A stretch of DNA of 40,708 nt from Zygnema cylindricum (lineage: Eukaryota; Streptophyta; Zygnematophyceae; Zygnematales; Zygnemataceae): positions 454,880-495,587 of the forward strand of contig JBBHKE010001469.1 in NCBI GenBank assembly GCA_037447655.1, written 5' to 3'. This document shows positions 22,000-31,166 of this stretch, in pieces. The notes beneath the pieces are model-generated. The model had not been told where the DNA came from, did no database searches, and saw nothing but the letters and a program-made list of their open reading frames with translations. Made by a program: the position numbers and the translations under genes. The stretch's first letter is position 1. Each line of letters opens with the position of its first letter.

Positions 22000-23310
22000 C
22001 CCCTCTCAATGAATTAAAGTACTAATAATTTCCTCATCTTTTTTTAAAACAAAAATATATCTGCTTCACAACATTATTGCTAACAGTGAAAATTACAGAA
22101 ACAACAACAAAAAGGGAATATATTCAACAAAAAACAAAAGTAAACAATGACAATATTTTTTCTCCTTTAAAATGTAAAAGTTAACGAGAACGAGAACAAA
22201 CCAAAACAAAAAAAAAGTGAAAAAAAAAGTGAAAAATCGAAACCAACTAAAAAAAAGCAAATGTTGATGGTTCAGTTTTGTAAATATTTTTGGAATAATT
22301 TTTTTGTGTTTTACACATTACAAACTCAAAACAACAAAAAAAAGATGTCATAAATAATACCAAATTTTGGGCTTTAAAAAAGTAAAATAAACAAGATTTT
22401 AGTGAAACGCGATAACCAACAAGAAGAAAAAAAAGTCAATGTTAAAAGTAAACTTCGATCAATAAATTTTTGTGCAATAAAATATATTTATGGAAGGTTT
22501 AAATATGACAAAAAAAGAAGTTTCCAAACTTGGTTGAGTACCAAAAACAAGAAAATCTACTCGAAGAATAATTGTTGGAGTTAAAACTATAATATTAGGA
22601 TGGCAGCTACAAAAAAAATAAGACATCAACTATAATAATAACAGTAATAATAATAAAATATCAACTGTAATAATTTTAAGCTATATCAACTACGAAAATA
22701 GGATATCAACTACTTTAAAAAAAGTAACAAGCATAAAAGCAATAATAACTCCCAAGTAATTTGAGATTCAAGTTTATAATAATATGTAATATAGCTGCTG
22801 GAATTGCCCAAGAACAAATCAAAAGATTTGGAAGGAAAATCAATCATTTTTTGGATTTTTTTTGTCGAAAAACATACACAATGATGCATTTATAATAGTT
22901 TAGCATTTTTTTGGTATTAAACATTCCATATTATATCCATTTACACTCGATTACACAAACTTCTATCAGATTCAAGAAATTTCACAAAGAATTAAAAAAA
23001 TAAACAAAAAGGCGTCACAGAGATCGACATCCAGTAAAAATTTTATTGAGGAGAAGAATTGCATTCTATTAACAACACAGAATATAACCGAAAAAAAAAA
23101 GAAAAAAAACATTACGCAGTTTTCTAGTCGGTCTGAAGTCAAATTCGTCATAATTTATCCATTTCAAATTAATCTGTTCCACTTTGGACGAAAAAGATGG
23201 AAAAAAAGTACAAAACAAAATCACGAAACTAATACTACTTTGGACTCCAACTGTCGCTTATTCAGACCAACTTTTGAACATAAATTCAATAAAAAGGAGA
23301 ACTTTCCCAA
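22000..23310. other. AT-rich part of unit C, no gene seen
   Basis: Homologous to 13480-14880. Contains atcaactataataat runs at 22610-22720 and poly-A tracts. A 60-codon open frame at 22402-22584 is not conserved in unit B and is not called. Confidence 0.6.
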
Positions 23311-23329
23311 TTTGCAAATTTTCGGGTTC

Positions 23330-23690
23330 ATTTTGGAAAATCCATTTTTCTACAAATTAATAGTATCGCCATCACATAGCTCTCTGTTCATTTCTCGTCT
23401 CTCTCTCTTCTTTCACTTTTCGTCCCCCCCTTTTTTTTTCTTTTCTGTGTTCCGTGTTCTCTTCCAAACTTCGGTATTTTGTCTTTTCCTTCGTTTGCAT
23501 TCAAGTTTTCTTCATTTTCTTCTGTTTTTCTTCAAGTTTTTCGGTTTTTTTTCATTGTTTCTCCATTTTCCTACGTTTTTTTTCGCTTTTTCTTTGTTTT
23601 TTGTTTTGTTTTCTGATTCTCCAAATAGGCAACCTGTCAGACAATTGTAGTTTAGTCATTCAAAAACTGCCTTAAGTACAAAATCACAAA
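23330..23690 (-). other. Possible 3' exon region of gene copy C, with stops relative to copy B
   Basis: Homologous to 14900-15230. The FLND frame of copy B meets TAA and TGA before the VAYLE segment, and TAG soon after it. If splicing enters at the ACAG/GTTGCC acceptor, only a short VAYLENQKTKQKTKKKRKKT tail would be made. This suggests either a shortened C terminus in copy C or that the segment is untranslated. Confidence 0.28.
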
Positions 23691-23890
23691 AGTTGAAAAA
23701 TAAAGAATATATGGACAAAAAAAAACTGAGCCTCAAGAAAGTACAATAGAGGATAATTACAAACTGAAGAATACTTAAAAACAACAAATTCAAATTGTCA
23801 CAGAAAATGACAAAATGATCATTATTGGAAAGCAGAGAAAACACAAACAACAACTACAAAAAAAAACACCCAAAGATGAATAATCCATAC

Positions 23891-24002
23891 CTTGTAGTAA
23901 TGGAAGAGTGGGAAAAGAGGAGAGGGAGAGTGCGAGATCGACAGAACTGGAGACCAAGACGGGGAGAGGGAGAGGAAGGGAAAAGAAGAGAGTGGAATCG
24001 AC
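23891..24002 (-). other. Possible further exon of coiled-coil gene copy C
   Basis: Same length (112 nt) and same acceptor (TTTCAG) and donor (CAAG/GTATGG) as 15447-15558. Conservation of both splice sites supports an exon, but the sequence is low-complexity C/T. Confidence 0.3.
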
Positions 24003-25477
24003 CTGAAATAGATGGTAGAGTTCAAGTAAGAAATAAGTCACATAACGGGAGAGGAGAAATAAGTCACATAATGGGAGAGGAGGACAGGGAGAACAGAAAA
24101 CAGGTGACCAAACGAGGGAGAGGGAGAGGGAGACGGAGAGGGAAAGGAAAAGAGAAAACCGATCTGAACTACATAGCAAAGTAAAAAAATAAGTCACACC
24201 ACAATTTGCATTCAAATTTTTTCTTCGTTGAACAAAATCGGACGTCACCAACACAAAAAAACTCGTACATTGAAACAAAGTAGTCAAAAGCAACAAAAAT
24301 AATCATCTCAAAATACATTCAAGTTCAAAGAAAAAAAGTCAACAATGGAGAGGGGTTTGCAAAAAGTAACCATCTGTCAACAAAACAAAAGCGGTCAGTT
24401 TTCAAAAAGTGGTCAGTTTTCACATCGATTTTCAACATTTTTACAAAAGATAAAAAAAAAACAAAAAGATTTCCAATGGAACTATAGGAGGACAGGGAGA
24501 GTGCGAGATCAACAGAAAACAGGAGACGAAAAGAGGGAGAGGGAGAGGGAGACGGAGAGGGAAAGGAAAAGGGAAAACCGACCTGAGATAGATGTCAAAG
24601 CAAAAACAAAAGTCACACCATAATTTGCATTCAAATTTTTTCTTCGTCAAACAAAATCGGACGTCATCAACAAAAAAAAATTGTAAATTGAAACAAAGTA
24701 GTCAAAAGCAACACCAGTAATCGTCGAATGCAAAGAAAAAAAGTCAACAGCGGTTGGTTTTCAAAAAGAGGTCAGTTTTCACATCGATTTTCAGCATTTT
24801 TACAAAAGACAAAAAAAAAAACAAAAATATTTCCAATGGAACTATCCACAATTCCACACTTTTCACATTAGACTCCTCCAGATTCTAACCTCCTTAAAAA
24901 GAAACATCTTTCCCCTCCCCATTTCTCTCTAACTTCTAAACAACACTTTCCATCTTCCTCCACTTTTCCAAAACCACAAAAAAACAAAAAACTAAACAAA
25001 AACTCTCCTTCGAGTCATTTTTTTTCTCTTCTCGGATCAAATCAACTCCAAAAATCTAAAATCGTCGCATAATCTTCTTTTCCCTTCACATTTTTTTCTA
25101 CTTCCGAAAATCCCAATTCACATAATATGACTCCGTCATCCACTTCTCCAAACTCCTAAACTCCTAAAACACATCATTTTATTCTCCATCCACATTTTTT
25201 TCATATTCCTCCCAAACATCTTCACTTTTGTCCACCATTCACCAAAATTTTCTAATTCTCCATCATCCACACAATTTCTACCACATTTAATCAAAATCCT
25301 TAAAACCAAACCTTCATCATTTTCACATTCTTAAACTCCCAAAACTCTAACAACATCTCCCTCCACCATTTTTCTCATATTCTCAATCCACACCATTTCT
25401 AAACTCAACTCCCAACCATTTCACAGCTTGCACCTTTTAAACTCCTCAACTTTGGTTCCTAGGCCTTTTATAGTTAC
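24003..25477. other. Region downstream of exon 4 in gene copy C, probably intronic, with an internal tandem duplication
   Basis: A segment of about 300 bp is duplicated: purine tract gagggagagggagacggagaggg, then gtcacaccayaatttgcattcaaattttttcttcgt, then tcagttttcacatcgattttca occurs at 24110-24440 and again at 24530-24795. Unit B has it once. Further right (25170-25440) is an AT/C-rich stretch absent from unit B. No exon is firmly placed. Confidence 0.5.
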
Positions 25478-27295
25478 CTTGGAGAAAATCATGAGAAGTA
25501 TTTGTGGAAAATCTTCTCGAATGATTTTTCCACCCGTTTTGACGACGGTAGTTTTCCACACCTGCAATAGTGTGGAGAAACCGAAACCCCAAAAGTAACC
25601 GAAACCCCAAATGGCCATGTCAGTTAGGTTACATTTGTATCAAAACAAAAAAAAAACAAGTCATATTAGCCTTCTCCCTCTATCTTCCCTTTCTCTCGCT
25701 CTCACCCTCTCCCACTCTCTCGCCCTTTCTAACCTTTTCCTTGTAAACAAAAAATGAAACAAAAGATTAATCTTTTATGTTTTTTTCAGGAACAAAAATC
25801 TTACCTTGCCTAATATTCGGCTGTAACATCATATTGGAGATGAACTCCTTCTCCTTTTCGACCTTCTCGATCTGTGTCCCAAATTCCTCTTTACCTTGCC
25901 TAATATTCGGCTGTAACATCATATTGGAGATGAACTCCTTCTCCTTTTCGACCTTCTCGATCTGTGTCCCAAATTCCTCTTTCTTCTTCTCAAAATCTTG
26001 TCTCTCCCTCTTCAGAATTTCATTTTTCTCCGCAAAATACTTTTCTCTTGAATGAAGTCTCTCCTTCTCCTCCTTCACCTCCTCTCTCTTCTTCTCCAAT
26101 TTCTTCTTCCTCTCCTCAAGCCTCTTCCTCTCCTCCTCGATCAGCTCCTGCTCCCTCTTCAGTCTTCTTTCCACATCATCCAAATGTTTATTCTCACTTT
26201 CCTCAAGTTCCATGTCTTTTTTCTTTACGATCTCCTCCACTTTTTGATTGTTCGAAAACTCTTCTTTCTGACGATTGAATTTTGCTTCCTCGTTGCGGTA
26301 ATACTCGAGCAGCGAGCCGATGCTCTTCCACTCTTCGGCGATTTTTGTCTTTTCCGCCGCAATTTCCGGCTCCTCGTCGTTTTGTAAGAGAGTGAATTTG
26401 GTTTGCAGGTGTCCCACTTGTTGCTCCAATGCGCTGTATCGATTTTGGCCAAAAGTCAAAACATCGGTCAGCTGTCGGATTTTCGCTCGGAGGGAAGAAA
26501 TCTGCGATAAAACCGAAAAGGAAAATGGAAGAGAAAAATACAGAGTCAGAAAATCGCAATAGAAAAACATCAGTAGAGAGAGGGAGAAGAGAGAGGGAGT
26601 AGAGAGAGGGAGAGATCGACAGAAAGGAGAGAGGAAAAAGAGAGACAAATAGAAGAGAGAGAGGTAAACAGAGGTAGAGGGAGGAGAGGGAGAGTGGAGA
26701 GGAGGAGATATAAGACAATAAATTCTAAAAAAAACAGCGGAATTGACTTGGAAAAACCTGAGAAAAAAATATAAGAAAACTGAAAAAATACTGAAAAAGC
26801 GCAAGGAAAAGTTAAAAAAAAACAAACAAAAATAAAAAAATTGCAAATAGCGTGGTAAAAAAAAGGCAGGAATGTTTGCCTACCACATCCGCGTCGTCGG
26901 GCGGCGGATTTGTCGCATCTGACCACATCTGAAGGGGGGGGGGGAGGGGAGGGGAGGGGGGGGAGAGGGAAGGGGGAGGGGAGGGGAGGGGGAGGGGAGG
27001 GAGAGGGAGAGAGAGGGAGAGGCAAAAGGAAAAGGAGAAGAGGGAGACAGAAAGGGAGAGGGGAAGGAGTTAGAGAGAGGACACAAAGAGCTTAAATTAA
27101 AAATAAATAAAACAGAAGCATGTCACAGGAGAAAAAAAATATTTTTTAGTAAAAAATATTTTTATCCATTTGTAATTTAAGCATTTTAAATTTTGCATAA
27201 AATTAACATTCGGTTGTTAAATTGACACCTCAAAGGATTTCAAATCAGCCCATCATTACCTTGTATTCCTTTTTTGCCACTCCGAAATACGCCAT
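25478..27295 (-). CDS. Coiled-coil protein of unknown function, copy C (four exons placed; 3' end unresolved)
   Basis: Exons on the minus strand: 27295-27260 (MAYFGVAKKEYK, GTAATG donor); 26928-26884 (MWSDATNPPPDDADV); 26501-25805 (232 codons plus one base); 25561-25478 (84 nt, phase 1 in and out). Exon 3 starts ISSLRAKIRQLTDV and carries the same long charged coiled coil as copy B. Its last 90 nt are exactly duplicated in tandem, adding 30 residues (EEFGTQIEKVEKEKEFISNM type) and a second potential donor. Introns have the same C/T tracts as in copy B. Exon 4 in this frame reads VENYRRQNGWKNHS; another frame through it (VWKTTVVKTGGKIIREDF) looks protein-like but conflicts with the exon 3 donor phase. 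Function unknown. Confidence 0.72.
25801..25980 (-). repeat. Exact 90-bp tandem duplication across the exon 3 donor of gene copy C
   Basis: 25801-25890 and 25891-25980 are identical. The unit contains the end of exon 3 and the first bases of the donor, so two in-phase donors exist: CAAG/GTAAGA at 25805 and CAAG/GTAAAG at 25895. Unit B has one copy. Being 90 bp, it adds 30 codons without changing frame. Confidence 0.92.
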
Positions 27296-27585
27296 TCTTC
27301 CTTACGAGGAGGAGGGGGGAGGGGAGAGGAGAGGCGAGGGAAGAGGAGAGAGAGAGGAAGAGAGAAAATTTAAGAAAGAGGGAAAGGGAAGAGGTTCCGA
27401 GAGGATGTTGACAAGTCAGCGGCAGAAAGGGAAGGGAAGCGAAAGGGAGGGGGAAGGCGAGGAAGGAAGGAAGCGGAGCGTCTGTGTGAGAGAGAGAGGG
27501 AAGGAGAGAGAGAGAAGAATGGGTCGTTTCCACTCTCACATTTGGCTATGTACTTTAAAAGCAAACGGAGGGAGGCTCTAGTACA

Positions 27586-28955
27586 CTAGAAACTGATTGT
27601 ACGGAAGGCACTTTTGAAGAGCGCCGGCATGCAAATCGTACCCGAATGTCGGCGCACTCCAAAAGACGACTTTTGGCGTCGCTCGCCCAGAAGTCGCAAC
27701 GTGGCACAAAATGAACGAATGATGTTTGGTCGGTGCCGACCAGGTTGGCATTATATATTAATTTTTACTGTTCATTTTTGGCAGAATCTTAGGATTCTTT
27801 GCACGCGCAAAGCAGCTACAGGAATGGCTCCGAGGATATTGTGGTCAAGCGTACGGATGCTGATGAAACCAATACCGTCGTTTTGGTACTTTATGGATCC
27901 TCATAACAGCGGCATATATTGTCCGGATCTCCATGCTTTATTTGTCGTTTATATCCATGTGCCGCTGGAGAAACAAAAATGTCACGAGTGGTCGCACGTG
28001 TGGTCGCGCGAATGTTGCTTTTTCAGGTATTATGAAGTTACGTGACAGACAAATTAGAAAGCATAAAAGTTACCCGTGTGCAAATAATTATCGAAGGGTA
28101 CTCCTAATCAAAAGCAGTAGGCGACAAATTATTTCCAATTTGAATCAACCAATCGTGTGCTTTGCTTCAAAGTTACGCTTAGGACCTCTTAAAAAAAAAT
28201 AAACTGTTTCTGAACGTCAGAAATTTCATATTTGTGACCGTGACATCGATCCAACGGACGATAGCTATTCGATTTGCAAAAAAAATGATTATTCGGTGAA
28301 CTTGCTGGAAATATTTTTTTTGTCGCACGAACCGTCGCGATTCCATCGCACGGAAGCGTCGCTTCTCGCCAGTGTCGCCCAAGTGGCGCATTGTCGCCTC
28401 GTTGCCAGATTGAAGCGGCGTGGGACCACTTTTGCCTTTCCCGCAGAATTTAAGGATGACTTGTGACGTGGCATTTGGCTTATCTGCTTGGCTCTTTATA
28501 GAAATAGTATCTCTCAAAAAGCTACTATATATATATCCACCTATTTCGCTGGATGCCGCAGCAATGTACCGAATATGGGAACGTGAGCCTGGCCATTCAC
28601 ACGTGTGGTCATCGGGTACGTACAACTCTAGAACTCCTGTCTAGTTGTACTTCCAGAAGATGCGGCATGCGTCGTCTTTTATAAGATTTGTCCAATCTCT
28701 AAGCGCCACGTTTTCCTACTCAGCCGCTAGATTTACGAACGGACGACAAAAACTTTACATGACCCTTTTGTCGTTAGATCTGGTGTGGTGTATCGGTAGC
28801 CACACGGTAGCCAATGTGACAATGTGTACCTTTTTAAACCTACCATATTCGAATATCGATTGCACACTATATACGTACGTTTTCGTAATCCGTACTGGAC
28901 TTAGTACTCCAACGTTGAAAGATAGTCCAACCGCCCCCCCCCTTCCCCCCCCCTC
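27586..28955. promoter_or_regulatory. Conserved upstream block, unit C copy
   Basis: Homologous to 10004-11190 and 18303-19490 but more diverged, with about 170 bp of extra sequence near 28580-28760 (includes acgtgtggtcatcgggtacg). ACGTGGC motifs lie at 27693 and 28467. It ends in a C-rich run (cccccccccttcccccccc) joined to the TATATCGG repeat. Confidence 0.6.
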
Positions 28956-29100
28956 TCTGGGCATATATCGGTAATTGGTTTCTATCGGTTATCGATAACC
29001 GATATGTTTTGCACCGACCGTGACAAATCGTGTTATATCGGCCTCTTTACCAAAACTGATAATAGATATATCGGTTTCCAGATTTATTTCTATAGGAAAT
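28956..29100. repeat. TATATCGG-rich dispersed repeat, right border of the tandem array
   Basis: gggcatatatcggtaattgg followed by more atcggttatcgataaccgatatg, partly palindromic. It matches the block at 2960-3140, so the array starts and ends at the same repeat. Confidence 0.7.
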
Positions 29101-30237
29101 CTACAGATACACAACTCTATTGTAGTTAGATCACTCAAAATGCGGTTTTTATAAAGTATTATGCGCATTAAAATTGTAAAATAGGTTTTTTTTGTATTTT
29201 ACCCGGTTTGAAAACCACATCAGCAGAATTACAGTTGAAAATATTGATTAAGTGTCATGCTGGGTTTTTCTTTACACCTTTGGGGTGAGTAAAAAGCTAA
29301 TGTGAGACAATCATTTGAGAAAAATGGAAGGGACAAGATCGGACATTCTTAAGTAAGATTCATATCGGAAATTAATCAACCGATCTGGCCCCTTAATTTA
29401 TTCTGAACTTTGGTTGGAGATATGTACAACCTGTGTTCACTTCTTTTCATTTAACGTTTTAGTGCGAAGCTTTAGCACACAATTAATCTTTTCGTTCAAG
29501 TTTTTAGTGCGAACATTAGGTGTACAATTCAGAGGGAATGCATTTCTCACAGACTTTCCAGTCGCATGAATCTTTCACTAAAGATGCGAGACTTGTGTTC
29601 CCTTATACTTTTCTCAATTTGTTCGGTGACATTCCTTAACAACAATGGTCAATTTATCAAGAACAAGACAATATTTGGATTTTGGGAAACAAGAAGTTGT
29701 ACGGCAGCAATGGGGTTAATGTGTCATTTTTTTTTTAAACGATACTCATGACCATAAGACGCTTTAGGAACAAACGTTTCCGAAAAGAGTAAACTAATTG
29801 CAAACCACAGTCAGAAGAAAGTTGAGAAATTTCACCATTTTGGTATATGCATTTGTATTATTCTTCAAATGAAGGAAGATTCTTTGAAGAGCTTCACATG
29901 AATGGTATCCCCATGTCATCCCTTCAACCATCTCCATAATAATAAGCAGAATTGGGTTCAACTTAAGAATACAACCGAATGCAAAACGAACATCACACTA
30001 TGTGAGAGCACATCAAGAACGAATCATGAGGAATGGTAAAATGAAAGCTTCAAATTATCGTCAAAATTAAATTATTGTCAAAATTATTGGACAGTTGGGT
30101 CATATGAATGAAAACCAACTGAAAAAGTTGACGAACATTGAATATTCCCCAAACATATGTACACGAAAGCTACCTTGATAAATATCAAAAGAAATTATTC
30201 CCACTGTTGTCTTGCGGCTTATCCAAAATCTGTCCAA
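29101..30237. other. Intergenic, no gene seen
   Basis: Unique-looking AT-rich sequence. A 61-codon open frame at 29566-29751 has no splice context or recognisable motif. The paired phrases tttagtgcgaagctttag and tttttagtgcgaacattag (about 29458-29520) form a weak local direct repeat. Confidence 0.4.
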
Positions 30238-30912
30238 TCATCCTTGATAATTATGTGCTACTGCGTATTCAGTTTCAGTTACAGCCATTGAAATATAAAT
30301 TTTCCGTTGCACAACTTTTTGTTTCATGACTAATTGAGGAGTAACTTTCTGTTCCATAACCACTTCAGGTGTGACTCTTTGTCCCATAGCCACTTGAGAT
30401 GTAACATTTTGTCCCACAACTACTTGAGATGAAACTCTTTGTCCCATAACCACTCGAGGAGTAACTTTCTGTTCCATAACCACTTCAGGTGTGACTCTTT
30501 GTCCCATAGCCACTTGAGATGTAACATTTTGTCCCACAACTACTTGAGATGAAACTCTTTGTCCCATAACCACTTGAGGAGTAACTTTCTGTTCCATAAC
30601 CACTTCAGGTGTGACTCTTTGTCCCCCAACCACTGGAGATATAACTTTGTGACCCACACCCACTCGAGTTGTAACTCTTTGTCCGGCAACTACTTGAAAT
30701 GTAACGCTTTGTCCTACAACCACTTGAGGTGTGACTTTTTGTTCCCCTTCCACTTGAGGATCTTTTTGTTCCACGACTACTCGAGGCGTTGTGACAAGAG
30801 GCACGGCGGATCGGCAACCATCGTGCAGCTTATTAAGAGCCTCCTCACACGATTCCCACCCCGTAGTCTTCACTTTTAGATGAATAATTTCACCTACGAC
30901 ATAGGAGCACAT
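30238..30912 (-). CDS. Hypothetical protein with about 14 tandem decapeptide repeats
   Basis: An uninterrupted minus-strand ORF of 224 codons. Residues 1-50 are non-repetitive (MCSYVVGEIIHLKVKTTGW, then a Glu/Leu-rich stretch and CRSAVPLVTTPRVVVEQ). Residues about 50-195 are decapeptides of the form V-T-x-x-V-V-x-x-Q-K/R; the last 25 residues are non-repetitive. There is no signal peptide. The period of 30 bp keeps the frame by design, so the open frame is partly a by-product of the minisatellite, but the non-repeat ends are also open and unit variation is mainly conservative. It may be one exon of a larger gene: TTGACATCAG just before the ATG could be an acceptor. Function unknown. Confidence 0.42.
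   Translation of the reverse strand: MCSYVVGEIIHLKVKTTGWESCEEALNKLHDGCRSAVPLVTTPRVVVEQKDPQVEGEQKVTPQVVVGQSVTFQVVAGQRVTTRVGVGHKVISPVVGGQRVTPEVVMEQKVTPQVVMGQRVSSQVVVGQNVTSQVAMGQRVTPEVVMEQKVTPRVVMGQRVSSQVVVGQNVTSQVAMGQRVTPEVVMEQKVTPQLVMKQKVVQRKIYISMAVTETEYAVAHNYQG
30336..30770. repeat. 30-bp minisatellite with 120-bp higher-order unit
   Basis: The basic unit is about 30 bp. Four variants form a 120-bp higher-order unit starting at 30336, 30456 and 30576; the first two are nearly identical and the third diverges. This implies recent homogenisation at the plus-left end. Confidence 0.92.
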
Positions 30913-31166
30913 AAACTGATGTCAATTTAAACCGTATGTCAATTTTGCTAAGGACAAAACACAACTCCAATTTTCCGATTTACTCAACGTACTTTCTATA
31001 TACACTGTTCAACAGTGAGCAGATTAGCCTACAGATGAAATGGATCAAAATGCGACAATTGATTAGGATAAGGAGATGCTTTGATACCCTGACAGAGCAG
31101 TAAGGGTAAGGTTTATTTTACACCAGAATAGTTTACAAAAGGGAAAAAGAGGGTTTAAGGTTTATT
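30913..31166. other. Intergenic, polyadenylation side of the ankyrin gene
   Basis: Holds two close copies of taaggtttattttac (31107-31121 and 31156-31170). In minus sense these give AATAAA at 31166-31161 and AATAAAC at 31117-31111, suitable poly(A) signals for the ankyrin gene; the first follows its stop codon directly. Confidence 0.5.

Noticed and set aside
25421-25618. 65-codon minus frame through exon 4 of copy C (VWKTTVVKTGG...)
   Set aside because: It conflicts with the phase of the exon 3 donor, and in copy B several changes replace residues in this frame while being silent in the phase-consistent one; the downstream part also diverges.
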